Made by a program: the position numbers and the translations under genes
The notes under the pieces: model-generated
The model's input: the letters and a program-made list of their open reading frames with translations, nothing else
Told to the model about the DNA's origin: nothing
The model's database searches: none
In this document: one piece after another, positions 22,473 through 29,919 of the stretch
Layout of the letters: each line of letters starts with the position of its first letter
How positions within the stretch are numbered: position 1 is the first letter of the stretch
Assembly: GCA_031555175.1 (NCBI GenBank)
Contig: JAVBUP010000061.1
Coordinates: 1-33,182 of the forward strand
DNA from: JAVBUP01 sp031555175
GTDB taxonomy: Bacteria > Bacillota_I > Bacilli_A > Erysipelotrichales > Coprobacillaceae
Reading direction: 5' to 3'
Length of the DNA stretch: 33,182 nucleotides

Positions 22473-23447
22473 TTACTTATCAAATAATTTTTGATGGATT
22501 ATTTCTAAATCTTTTGGTAGTGAACATTCAATTGCTTTATCTTGAAGATACTCTAGTATACCAAATGCCTTTATAAACTTTATATGATAGGCATGTAGAA
22601 ACTGATGCCCCAGTTTTAATTGTGTTTTCAACTCTTTATTAAGTTGAAAACTACCGTATTTACTATCTCCAATTATTGGATATCCAGCACTTGATAAGTG
22701 AATTCTTATTTGGTGTGTTCTTCCTGTAACTATTTCCACCTCTAAATATGTATAACTATCATTTGAGTCAATTGGTTTATAAATAGTATGCATAAATAAT
22801 CCATCTTCATTATCTTTAGACACCATCTTTACTTTCCCCAACTTCTCATCCTTAACCATATAGCCTTGCAATTCTCCAGCTTTAGATATTTTACCAGCGA
22901 CAATTGTTAAGTATTTCTTTTCTATACAATGTCTTTGTTTAATCATTTCATTAAGTGTTTGCAAAGATTTAAGATTCTTACCAAAAATTACTAAACCACT
23001 AGTATTACGGTCCAAACGATGCACTGGTCCGGGTGTAAAGACTGATTCACTGCTATCATCATATTCATTCTTATCCTTTAAATAAGATAAAACTTGGTTA
23101 GATAAAGTATTTTGTTCATTATCATTGTCTTCATGAATCAATAACCCAACTGGCTTATTAACAATTAAAACATTATTATCTTCATATACTACGCTAAACT
23201 CTTTCTTAAATGACCTAACTTGTTTATTGGCAGAAAATTCAATGAACTTATCTTCATATAAAAACAATTCCACAATATCACCGGCTTGTGTTATATAATT
23301 TTCCTCTACCCTTTTCCCATTAACTTTGACATCTTTTTTTCTAAACATTTTATAGATAAAATTTGTCGGAGCATTAGGTAAATATTTCTTTAAAAATTTA
23401 TCTATCCTTTGGTTACTACCTAGTTCATCAATTATTATTTTTTTCAT
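22473..23447 (-). CDS. RluA-family rRNA pseudouridine synthase (RluC/RluD type)
   Basis: Isomerises uridine to pseudouridine in large-subunit rRNA. The 324-aa protein has an N-terminal S4 RNA-binding domain (about 8-65, NQRIDKFLKKYLPNA and VKVNGKRVEENY), then the catalytic domain with VYEDNNVLIVNKPVGLLIH, the active-site motif GPVHRLDRNTSGLVIF (Asp146) and EIVTGRTHQIRIHLSSAGYPIIGDSKYG as RTHQIR and GDxxYG boxes. Start ATG 23447 follows SD AAGGTGAAAG; the longer frame is rejected. The exact target uridine (RluC- or RluD-like) cannot be decided. Possible partner: divergent small RNA promoter upstream. Confidence 0.93.
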   Translation of the reverse strand: MKKIIIDELGSNQRIDKFLKKYLPNAPTNFIYKMFRKKDVKVNGKRVEENYITQAGDIVELFLYEDKFIEFSANKQVRSFKKEFSVVYEDNNVLIVNKPVGLLIHEDNDNEQNTLSNQVLSYLKDKNEYDDSSESVFTPGPVHRLDRNTSGLVIFGKNLKSLQTLNEMIKQRHCIEKKYLTIVAGKISKAGELQGYMVKDEKLGKVKMVSKDNEDGLFMHTIYKPIDSNDSYTYLEVEIVTGRTHQIRIHLSSAGYPIIGDSKYGSFQLNKELKTQLKLGHQFLHAYHIKFIKAFGILEYLQDKAIECSLPKDLEIIHQKLFDK

Positions 23448-23464
23448 ATCTTTCACCTTATCTA

Positions 23465-23493
23465 ATATTAGCATTTATCATTAACTCAAACAA
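23465..23493 (-). promoter_or_regulatory. Promoter of pseudouridine synthase gene
   Basis: TTGTTT (23493-23488), 17-nt spacer, TGC-extended TAATAT (23470-23465) on the minus strand. Divergent from the small RNA promoter 40 nt away. Confidence 0.6.
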
Positions 23494-23516
23494 CAAACAT
23501 TTATTATTTTTTTTAA

Positions 23517-23579
23517 TGGAAACGCTTTACTTTTAACCAAAATGTGATATAGTATATGTGTTGAATGAATACGCTTTCA
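23517..23579 (+). promoter_or_regulatory. Promoter with two cre-like (CcpA) operators
   Basis: TTTACT (23526-23531), 16-nt spacer and TGA-extended TATAGT (23548-23553) predict transcription start near 23560. Two cre-like sequences flank it: TGGAAACGCTTTAC (23517-23530) overlapping the -35, and TGAATACGCTTTCA (23566-23579) just after +1; each has one mismatch to the common cre pattern WTGNAANCGNWNNCW. Carbon catabolite control is inferred. Confidence 0.6.
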
Positions 23580-23660
23580 TTCAATATCCCCTTATTCTTT
23601 CTTAAAAGATATATAAAATGACAAAGAAGCAACCCCCTATGAATTGCTTCTTTGTTTTTT
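23560..23660 (+). ncRNA. Candidate small regulatory RNA (about 100 nt)
   Basis: Between a clear promoter and a strong intrinsic terminator there is no credible gene. The predicted transcript has a 9-bp 5' hairpin (TTGAATGAA 23561-23569 with TTCATTCAA 23576-23584), a single-stranded middle containing TATCCCCTTATTC, and a 12-bp terminator hairpin with the C-rich loop CCCCCTATGAA. Exposed CCCC motifs that can pair with GGGG/GGAGG SD sequences are typical of Firmicutes trans-acting sRNAs. An 18-codon ORF (ATG 23565) lacks an SD. The sRNA call is inference from structure; I know no matching named RNA. Confidence 0.5.
23621..23660. terminator. Terminator of small RNA (and of coaD from the other side)
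   Basis: ACAAAGAAGCAA (23621-23632) and TTGCTTCTTTGT (23644-23655) with an 11-nt loop, then a T tail on the plus strand. On the minus strand coaD ends directly before it, with a weaker T-tail. Confidence 0.92.
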
Positions 23661-24152
23661 CTATTTAAATTTCTCTTTTAACGCTTTTTGCACACAAATA
23701 GGTGCTAAACCTTCAACACTTCCGCCATGGCTAGCTATTTCCTTTACTGTCCCAGAAGAAATAAATGAATACTCTTGACGAGTCATTAAAAATACACTTT
23801 CAATATTCTTATTTAAATATTGATTAGCGTAAGCTAACTGTAACTCATTCTCAAAGTCCATAGTTGCTCTTAATCCTCTAACTAATACAGAAGCATTCTT
23901 CTTAGCAGCATATCCTATTGTTAGCTCATCACTATAATCAACAATCACATTATTAAGATGTTTTGTAGACTCCCTTAACATTGTCATTCGTTCGTCAACA
24001 CTAAACGTTTTAGTATTTTCCTTAGCAGGATTATTTAGAATTGTCACATACAATGTATCAAACATTTTACTAGCTCTCTCTATTATATCAAGATGACCAT
24101 TTGTCACTGGATCAAATGTACCAGCATATACCGCAATTAATTTCATTATCAT
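23661..24152 (-). CDS. coaD: Phosphopantetheine adenylyltransferase CoaD
   Basis: Makes dephospho-CoA from 4'-phosphopantetheine and ATP, the penultimate step in coenzyme A synthesis. 163 aa, nucleotidyltransferase fold with GTFDPVTNGHLDII (TxGH), VRGLRATMDFENELQLA, and FISSGTVKEIASHGG (ISSTxxR/K-type). The start at 24152 overlaps the rsmD stop (ATGA) and has SD AAGGA 6 nt upstream; ATG two codons on is possible but less well spaced. As in many Firmicutes, coaD follows rsmD. Confidence 0.97.
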   Translation of the reverse strand: MIMKLIAVYAGTFDPVTNGHLDIIERASKMFDTLYVTILNNPAKENTKTFSVDERMTMLRESTKHLNNVIVDYSDELTIGYAAKKNASVLVRGLRATMDFENELQLAYANQYLNKNIESVFLMTRQEYSFISSGTVKEIASHGGSVEGLAPICVQKALKEKFK

Positions 24153-24706
24153 TCATCATCCTTTCTTAAAATATATAAGTTTGTTATTCCATAATTAACT
24201 TCCTTAATCATATGAATAGTTTCAAAATCCATTTGAAGTTCTTGTGTCTTTTCATCTTCACATACTATTATTCCATCTGCCTTTATCATATCATGTTCTT
24301 CAAGAAAAGAAATAATATCATGAATAATATTTAATTTATATGGCGGATCAAGTAAAACCAAGTCAAATTTTACACTTGCATCTCTTAATAATTGCAAAGC
24401 TTTCTTATAATCCATTTTTAATACTTTAGTTTGTTCACTTATCTTTAAAGCATTAATATTTTCTTTAATAGTCTCGAATGCTTTAAAATCCTTATCAATA
24501 AAGTAAGCAAAATCAATTCCTCTTGAAATAGCTTCTATTCCAAGATTGCCGCTTCCAGCAAACAAATCCAAACATACTCCTCCATCAAAATATGGGCCAA
24601 TCATATTAAATAGATTCTCTTTGTTTTTATCTGTTGTTGGTCTAGTGTTGTTACCAGGCACAGGCTTAATCTGTCTACTCTTTAGTTTACCAGAAATTAT
24701 ACGCAT
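24149..24706 (-). CDS. rsmD: 16S rRNA (guanine966-N2)-methyltransferase RsmD
   Basis: S-adenosylmethionine-dependent methyltransferase acting on 16S rRNA in the small subunit. The 185-aa protein begins MRIISGKLKSRQIKPVPG and shows TRPTTDKNKENLFNMI, SAM motif DLFAGSGNLGIEA and catalytic DPPY (119-122). SD AAGGTGAA lies upstream of ATG 24706. Coupled to coaD by a 4-nt overlap; downstream of the ylbFED genes. Confidence 0.96.
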   Translation of the reverse strand: MRIISGKLKSRQIKPVPGNNTRPTTDKNKENLFNMIGPYFDGGVCLDLFAGSGNLGIEAISRGIDFAYFIDKDFKAFETIKENINALKISEQTKVLKMDYKKALQLLRDASVKFDLVLLDPPYKLNIIHDIISFLEEHDMIKADGIIVCEDEKTQELQMDFETIHMIKEVNYGITNLYILRKDDE

Positions 24707-24754
24707 TTGTTTTCACCTTCTATGTATATTATTTACTAATTGGGAATAATATAT

Positions 24755-24771
24755 TTGCATCACTGATGCAA
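24755..24771. repeat. Palindrome TTGCATCA-C-TGATGCAA upstream of rsmD
   Basis: A perfect 8-bp inverted repeat with a 1-nt centre, in the 180-bp gap before rsmD. With that symmetry it could be an operator site, but no regulator is adjacent. Confidence 0.4.
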
Positions 24772-24798
24772 TCCCTACTCATTTGTTCTATTCTTTCT

Positions 24799-24823
24799 AA
24801 AAATCCCATGGCAGGGATTTTTT
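24799..24823. terminator. Second terminator-like hairpin between ylbF and rsmD
   Basis: AAAAATCCC (24799-24807) and GGGATTTTT (24814-24822) with loop ATGGCA; T-runs on both strands. It lies downstream of the ylbF terminator and upstream of rsmD, so rsmD probably has its own promoter. Confidence 0.7.
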
Positions 24824-24865
24824 ATATTATACCATATTCATAATGACTTATTATGATTTATAAGT

Positions 24866-24888
24866 AAAAAAACTTCATACGAAGTTTT
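24866..24888 (-). terminator. Terminator after ylbF
   Basis: AAAACTTC-GTAT-GAAGTTTT on the minus strand followed by TTT; overlaps the ylbF stop codon. Confidence 0.8.
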
Positions 24889-25243
24889 AATAATCTATAC
24901 TCGTTGTAACAATTTCTGCAGAGATATCTTTAAATAAAAGTTTAGAAGTTTCCTCCAACATATTATTTAACTCATGATAAGCTTTATAATATGATGTGAT
25001 ATTTTTATTTGCTAACACTTTTTCTTTAACAATTCTTAATTCTTCTCTAATATCCGTTAAGTCCATATTTTTATCATACCTTCTTAATTCAAGATATTTT
25101 TCATGAAGAGTTTTTTGTTCTAGCAGTAAAGCTTTAGTTTCAGCCTCTTCCAGTTTTGCTTCAGCTTCTTTATAGTCTTTATATAATGTAGTATTCTTAA
25201 TTAACTCTACCAATTTAAATATATTGTTGTATATCTCTTCCAT
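24887..25243 (-). CDS. ylbF: YlbF/YmcA family regulator
   Basis: A 118-aa helical protein of the YlbF/YmcA family. In Bacillus subtilis YlbF, YmcA and YaaT form a complex that promotes mRNA maturation (RNase Y) and sporulation, competence and biofilm entry. Visible family patterns are the N-terminal KLVELIKNTTLYKDYKEAEA and the long amphipathic middle with EQKTLHEKYLELRR; the C-terminal extension is family-typical. Part of the conserved ylbD-ylbE-ylbF order, 8 nt after ylbE. Clear by synteny and size. Confidence 0.85.
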   Translation of the reverse strand: MEEIYNNIFKLVELIKNTTLYKDYKEAEAKLEEAETKALLLEQKTLHEKYLELRRYDKNMDLTDIREELRIVKEKVLANKNITSYYKAYHELNNMLEETSKLLFKDISAEIVTTSIDY

Positions 25244-25251
25244 AAATTACC

Positions 25252-25461
25252 TCACATTAATGCATTAAACATTTCTAGCATAAGCCCCATTTGATCCATT
25301 TTGTCTTGAAATGTAAGTTTGCGATCAATTTTATATTGTTCTATAAATTGATCGACCATTTCAGGATGCCTTGTTAGAATCCTATACCAGACTGGATTTT
25401 CACGCATATAAATTATATGATCCTTATTTTCATATAATTTCAATCTTACTTGATAACGCAT
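25252..25461 (-). CDS. ylbE: YlbE-like protein
   Basis: A 69-aa protein with the YlbE pattern: WYRILTRHPEMVDQFIEQYK after an N-terminal stretch VRLKLYENKDHIIYMRENP. The function is unknown; in Bacillus it lies between ylbD and ylbF as here, and the start overlaps the ylbD stop by one nucleotide (TAATG). A 3-gene operon with ylbF. Confidence 0.8.
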   Translation of the reverse strand: MRYQVRLKLYENKDHIIYMRENPVWYRILTRHPEMVDQFIEQYKIDRKLTFQDKMDQMGLMLEMFNALM

Positions 25462-25823
25462 TAATCATCAAACCTTCGGTATGTTGGTTTACTGTTAATT
25501 CCCCTAACTGGTTCCTCTTTCTTGAGCAATGAAGAGCCTAAAGTAATTACTTTGTTTAGTTGCGTTAAAGCTTGACTAGCTTTATCCATATCAATGTTTT
25601 GTACATATTTTAAAATTGTATTTAAATCAAAGGAACTGCCAGATGATACTGGCCCAGTTTCCTTCTTAATCTCTTTTTTATAGTCTTCCCATATTTCATG
25701 ATCTTCACCATATAAATCATATAACTCATATAACTGCTGCCATGTATATTTTCCACCCAACACCTCATCTTTTAATGATGGCATTGTGCGAACGAAAGAT
25801 TTAAAATCATCTATTGATTGCAT
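25461..25823 (-). CDS. ylbD: YlbD-like (putative spore coat-associated) protein
   Basis: A 120-aa protein with the YlbD N-terminal signature (DDFKSFVRTMPSLKDEVLGG and KYTWQQLYELYDLYGED), a variable low-complexity middle and a C-terminal segment. YlbD is annotated as a putative coat protein in Bacillus. SD AGGTGATAG before ATG 25823. First of the ylbDEF set, 29 nt after the SEDS gene. Confidence 0.8.
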   Translation of the reverse strand: MQSIDDFKSFVRTMPSLKDEVLGGKYTWQQLYELYDLYGEDHEIWEDYKKEIKKETGPVSSGSSFDLNTILKYVQNIDMDKASQALTQLNKVITLGSSLLKKEEPVRGINSKPTYRRFDD

Positions 25824-25852
25824 ACTATCACCTAGTATAGTATATGCGCCAT

Positions 25853-27046
25853 CTAGGCATTCGTTGCTAAAGATTTATTATAAGTTGAAATTATTGACTG
25901 GGCAATACCAATCGCAATAAAGGCACTCCATGTAGATGAACCACCATATGATACAAACAAGAGCGGAACTCCAGTCATCGGTATTAGTCCCGAGATTCCC
26001 CCAAGATTAACAAATAGATGCAAAAAGAAGTACGCCGCAATGCCCATTAAAATGATCTTACTTTTTGATTCTTCGACTTTCAAAGAATATTTTACTAACC
26101 TAGAAATAATAATGTAATATCCAGCGATAATAATCGCTAATCCAAATATTCCTAATTCTTCAAAAATAATACTTCCAATAAAGTCATTATGCGACTCAGG
26201 AATGTATCCATATTTTTGTGTAGAATTACCCAGGCCAACACCAAATAATCCTCCATTAACAAATGCAATTAATGCATTGATTAATTGATATGAACTTTTA
26301 AATGGATCATCTAGTGGATTTAGCCAAGAAGAAATTCTCTTAATTTGAAATCCCTTAAGAAATGTATTAGATGCAAAAAACAGAAATACTGCCCCAACAA
26401 CACCACCAACTAGAGTGATAGCTTGGAATCTTAAAAAATATGGGTTATTAGCAGCAAAGAAGCAAATTAAGCAAAGTAGTAGAATTATAACTGCGGATCC
26501 CAAATCCTTTTGCAAAATAGCCACTATCCCAACTACTATAGCTGCAATAATAAGTGGTATACCTAAGCATACAAGCATTTTCTTTCTCTTATAATTATTA
26601 AAATCATCACGAGAGCGATGCGATTTCTTTTTAAACATTCCAGGAAAGGTACTAAACATATGTGATAATAATAGAATTAAAATAACTTTTGAAAACTCAC
26701 TTGGTTGTAATGTAAAACTTCCTAAGTAAATCCATGCTTTAGCACCATTACGATCTTCATATACTAAACATATAAAAAGTCCAATAATAACTAGCCCATA
26801 TAGCAAGTATATATATTTATTGTATTTCTTCACTCTAAACAGTCTATACGCTCCAAACATTAAGATATACCCGGAGAACACAAATAAAACTTGTTTGAAA
26901 ACATTTATTAAAGCTGCAATTGGTCCTTTGTCAATTGCAATAGTAACAGTTGCAGACCCGATCATAACTATTCCAAACACTGATAAAAATGTGACAGCAA
27001 AGTATATCAATAAATCGTGACCGTTCTTCTTAACTATTCGATTCAT
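25853..27046 (-). CDS. ftsW: SEDS peptidoglycan glycosyltransferase (FtsW/SpoVE/RodA family)
   Basis: Polymerises peptidoglycan strands with a cognate class B penicillin-binding protein. The 397-aa protein has about 10 membrane helices and the SEDS landmarks: LQPSEFSKVILILLL, the loop WLNPLDDPFKSSYQLINALI, GGLFGVGLGNSTQKYGYIPE, SHNDFIGSIIFEELG and the C-terminal GGISGLIPMTGVPLLFVSYGG. It is in the genomic position of Bacillus ftsW; FtsW or SpoVE cannot be separated by motif alone, so the symbol is by position. Its start overlaps the UPF0223 stop (ATGA), with SD GGTGG. Confidence 0.93.
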   Translation of the reverse strand: MNRIVKKNGHDLLIYFAVTFLSVFGIVMIGSATVTIAIDKGPIAALINVFKQVLFVFSGYILMFGAYRLFRVKKYNKYIYLLYGLVIIGLFICLVYEDRNGAKAWIYLGSFTLQPSEFSKVILILLLSHMFSTFPGMFKKKSHRSRDDFNNYKRKKMLVCLGIPLIIAAIVVGIVAILQKDLGSAVIILLLCLICFFAANNPYFLRFQAITLVGGVVGAVFLFFASNTFLKGFQIKRISSWLNPLDDPFKSSYQLINALIAFVNGGLFGVGLGNSTQKYGYIPESHNDFIGSIIFEELGIFGLAIIIAGYYIIISRLVKYSLKVEESKSKIILMGIAAYFFLHLFVNLGGISGLIPMTGVPLLFVSYGGSSTWSAFIAIGIAQSIISTYNKSLATNA

Positions 27047-27318
27047 CTACTAACCACCATCTTTATCATTCCATTCTTTTCTTTTGCTGCCTTTACGGTG
27101 CGATAGATGGAATAGCCTGATGCCAACATAAAAGACTGATCTAATTGCTTCTCTTCAGCAATGCTATTTACAATAGTCTTAAACTGCTTGTAAGCAGCAA
27201 TGATTTCGTTACTATCTATACCAATTTCATAAGCATCTTCAATTAAATTGTAGAAGCTTGTTATAGTGATTATTTCATCAACTGACCAATCGTAATTTAA
27301 AGGATAATCATATTCCAT
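27043..27318 (-). CDS. UPF0223 family protein (YktA-like)
   Basis: A 91-aa soluble protein of UPF0223: YPLNYDWSVDEIITITSFYN at the start, an amphipathic middle (AYEIGIDSNEIIAAYKQFK), EEKQLDQSFMLASGYSIYRT near the end. Structures of this family show a small helical fold, and the function is unknown. Strong SD (AAGGAGGTGA). First gene of an operon with the SEDS gene and ylbDEF. Confidence 0.85.
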   Translation of the reverse strand: MEYDYPLNYDWSVDEIITITSFYNLIEDAYEIGIDSNEIIAAYKQFKTIVNSIAEEKQLDQSFMLASGYSIYRTVKAAKEKNGMIKMVVSR

Positions 27319-27457
27319 TATCTCACCTCCTTGTCTAATCTATTTTACTATACTTGAAGTAATTAATAAAGGAAGATATTATTTTTTTGTTTTAGGCTAT
27401 TGCTTTAACCAATTTCAAATAACTGAATATCATGATAATGTAAAGGAGGAAATAAAC

Positions 27458-27631
27458 ATGTACACTGGATACAATTATGGAAGCTTTGGAGGATTTAACA
27501 ATTGCGGTTGTCAACAACCATACTACCCATACTACAATCAAGGTTGCGGAGGATATGGACAAAATTGGTTCGCTATCGTATTAGTAATCTTCTTATTATT
27601 AATCATTTGCGGATGTAACAAAATTTGCTAA
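27458..27631 (+). CDS. YjcZ-like tiny transmembrane sporulation protein (57 aa)
   Basis: A small gene with SD AAAGGAGGA encoding 57 residues: a Tyr/Gly/Cys/Pro-rich N-terminal half (YNYGSFGGF, CGC, PYYPYYNQ, GCGGYG) followed by a C-terminal hydrophobic helix WFAIVLVIFLLLIICGC. This matches the tiny-TM YjcZ-type family of endospore formers, whose members are made in the developing spore. Cysteines (C16, C18, C30, C51, C53, C57) are more numerous than usual. Monocistronic; a strong terminator follows. Confidence 0.8.
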   Translation: MYTGYNYGSFGGFNNCGCQQPYYPYYNQGCGGYGQNWFAIVLVIFLLLIICGCNKIC

Positions 27632-27635
27632 GAAA

Positions 27636-27667
27636 ATACTAAGGGCTACCCCTTAGTATATTTTTTT
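27636..27667. terminator. Bidirectional terminator after YjcZ-like gene
   Basis: ATACTAAGGG (27636-27645) and CCCTTAGTAT (27650-27659), loop CTAC, then seven T. The converging serine hydrolase gene ends within it. Confidence 0.92.
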
Positions 27668-29211
27668 ATTGTAGCAATACTTGGTATATTAACCATTTTT
27701 AGTCCACCACCAACTATTAGCTTGTTTAATTCTTTTGATCCAGTTAGCATTGGATTGACCGCAAAATAATCTGATAATTCCGAAATTTGCGGAATTTCAC
27801 CTACATCTACAACTGCTATTAAATCTTCTAGTTTAATATCAATCACCTTAGTATGTGGTGTATCAACTATGCGTAAGTATAGTCTGATAACATTATCTTT
27901 TATTACATACCCAGTAGCATATATGACATAATCTTGGCCACTCAAACTTAAAACATTTCTAATATAATCTCCATTCAACCCGATTCGAATTGGATGTAAA
28001 ATCTTTTGTGTTTCCCATTTGAACAGCCATTCTTGATCATTAAACTCTAGTTCAAAGCCTTTAGACTTATATATTGGAGCTCCGAAGAACGCAACTACTG
28101 CTAGGGGCAAAATTGATACAACTCGATTGATAAATTTTGCTTCAACTGATAGATAATCTAATTTGTATTCTCCAATTGGCTCATCAAAATGGTGGTCAGC
28201 ATGAAGATTAGCAATTCTTGCCACTAAACCAGTGTCATTATGACGTTCATCATTAGGAATTAAGTTATCAGGTGGACTAATGATTGTATCGTATATGATA
28301 TTCATAATTGCCTGAGAATCAAATCGTCCTGCTGTTACAATAATTGTCATATTCTTATCTTTTACGATGAATCCTAGTTGACCAAAAACGCCATCAAGTC
28401 TAAAACTATTATCATGGCATTTCCATACCTGATAACCATATCCGCAAATATAATCTTGTGCATCATTGTAATAACTACTATCAATATGCTTAGATAACAT
28501 ATCTTGTACCCAGTTAGCAGGAATTACTTGTTGTTGAGCCCATTGGCCATCATCAAGTAGGCATTGTACTATTTTAGCCAATGATCTTGAAGTCAAAGAT
28601 AGTCCCCAACCACCAATGGCGTATCCTTCTGGACATTCTGCCCAAGTCGGGCGTTCAATTCCTAACGGTTCAAAGAGCCTTGGCATCAAATAATCAACTA
28701 ATCCTAGTCCAGTTACTTTAGTAACTATGACAGATAGTATATATGTATTTAAACTATTATAGCAAAATAACTCTCCGGGATTAGCAACGAATTTACTTTC
28801 AAAGTAAAGCTTACGCCAATTACCAGACATAAGTATATTTGGTTCATGATTAAGCCCAGCAGACATGGTTAATAAATGTCTTATTGTCATTTGCAAATAT
28901 TTCTGATGGATTTTCTCTGGTAAGTCAGTTTCTTCCATGAAATGTACGACATAGTCATCTACACTTATTCTGCCTTCATCTATCAAAAACCCAATGGCAG
29001 TAGCAGTCACAGTTTTGCTACAAGAATAAATATAATTTTTAGTATCCTTGGTATATGGATAGTAATATCCTTCTGCAAATACTTTACCATCTTTTAAAAA
29101 CATAAAACTATGCATTTCTATTTTTTCTTCAAGTATCCTATTTAGAAACTTATCTATTTGTAAGGAAGAAATCCCAACACTTTCTGGACTGATATTTTCA
29201 AAATCGCTCAT
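27646..29211 (-). CDS. Beta-lactamase-fold serine hydrolase (class C type)
   Basis: A 521-aa cytoplasmic-looking protein (no signal peptide) of the beta-lactamase/penicillin-binding superfamily. The nucleophile motif SCSK has S63 and K66, in YIYSCSKTVTATAIGFLIDE, and a second tyrosine-Asn motif FCYNSLNTYILS (Y151) follows; a GxxG-like strand with DGVFGQLGFIVKD is at about 265. An additional C-terminal domain (about 350-521) has beta-strands and is common in Firmicutes homologs of unknown substrate. Probably an esterase, amidase or DD-peptidase-like enzyme; substrate not decidable. Monocistronic. Confidence 0.85.
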   Translation of the reverse strand: MSDFENISPESVGISSLQIDKFLNRILEEKIEMHSFMFLKDGKVFAEGYYYPYTKDTKNYIYSCSKTVTATAIGFLIDEGRISVDDYVVHFMEETDLPEKIHQKYLQMTIRHLLTMSAGLNHEPNILMSGNWRKLYFESKFVANPGELFCYNSLNTYILSVIVTKVTGLGLVDYLMPRLFEPLGIERPTWAECPEGYAIGGWGLSLTSRSLAKIVQCLLDDGQWAQQQVIPANWVQDMLSKHIDSSYYNDAQDYICGYGYQVWKCHDNSFRLDGVFGQLGFIVKDKNMTIIVTAGRFDSQAIMNIIYDTIISPPDNLIPNDERHNDTGLVARIANLHADHHFDEPIGEYKLDYLSVEAKFINRVVSILPLAVVAFFGAPIYKSKGFELEFNDQEWLFKWETQKILHPIRIGLNGDYIRNVLSLSGQDYVIYATGYVIKDNVIRLYLRIVDTPHTKVIDIKLEDLIAVVDVGEIPQISELSDYFAVNPMLTGSKELNKLIVGGGLKMVNIPSIATIKKYTKG

Positions 29212-29326
29212 TCATATCACCTACCTATATTTATATTATACCAAATTAGTTAATAGATTAAATATTTTAAGTGATTTCCTTTCAATTAGACCATTTTTTG
29301 TGTAGAATATTAAGGAGGTGTTTTAC

Positions 29327-29896
29327 ATGTTAGAAATGAAAGATATCGTTTTAGACGATAATGAAATATTAAGACAAAAATCAGAGATTGTGCCACTTCC
29401 ATTAAGCGATGAAGATACTAAGATACTAAATGGTATGTTAGAGTATTTATTTATATCACAAGATGATGAGCAAGCAGAAGAGCTACAACTTAGACCTGGA
29501 GTAGGTATGGCTGCTGTGCAAGTTGGCCATCTAAAGAGAATGTGTGCTATTCTTATTTATGATTATGATGATGAAGGAAATATTTGTGGTGAAACTACAT
29601 ACGGATTAGTTAACCCCAAAATTATCTCTCACTCTGAACGTGGAGCTTATTTAAAAGAAGGTGAAGGGTGTTTATCTGTTAATGGTGAACATCAAGGCTA
29701 TATAAAAAGGCATCACAAAGTGACTGTTAAAGGATATGACGCTATTACTGAAAAAGAAGTAGAAATTGTAGCCAGAGGATATTTGGCTATCGTATTACAA
29801 CATGAATTAGATCATTTTGAAGGTAAATTATTTTACGATTACATAGATGAAAATAACCCATATCCAAATATGGGAAATGCAATTGAAATAGAATAA
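29327..29896 (+). CDS. def: Peptide deformylase (Def)
   Basis: Removes the formyl group from the N-terminal Met of new proteins. The three metal-site motifs are intact: GVGMAAVQ (58-65), EGCLSVN (C115) and the HELDH box (H159, E160, H163). The 189-aa length and insertions fit the type 2 form of Gram-positive bacteria. The frame opens with GTG 29318, but the SD GGAGGTG overlaps it, so ATG 29327 is the start. Monocistronic. Confidence 0.97.
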   Translation: MLEMKDIVLDDNEILRQKSEIVPLPLSDEDTKILNGMLEYLFISQDDEQAEELQLRPGVGMAAVQVGHLKRMCAILIYDYDDEGNICGETTYGLVNPKIISHSERGAYLKEGEGCLSVNGEHQGYIKRHHKVTVKGYDAITEKEVEIVARGYLAIVLQHELDHFEGKLFYDYIDENNPYPNMGNAIEIE

Positions 29897-29919
29897 AAAA
29901 TCTCTACGCAGAGATTTTT
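29896..29919. terminator. Bidirectional terminator between def and ykvA-like gene
   Basis: AAAAATCTCT (29896-29905) and AGAGATTTTT (29910-29919), loop ACGC. Symmetric A and T runs serve both directions. Confidence 0.85.

Noticed and set aside
23565..23621. 18-codon ORF in the candidate sRNA (ATG 23565)
   Set aside because: No SD and only about 5 nt of leader; could be a leaderless peptide but structure and C-rich segments fit sRNA better.
24722..24786. 17-codon minus-strand ORF (MSRDCISDANILFPISK) before rsmD
   Set aside because: No SD; probably chance.
27338..27457. Sporulation sigma promoter before the YjcZ-like gene
   Set aside because: CATGATAAT resembles a SigE/SigK -10 but no matching -35 at the right distance was seen.
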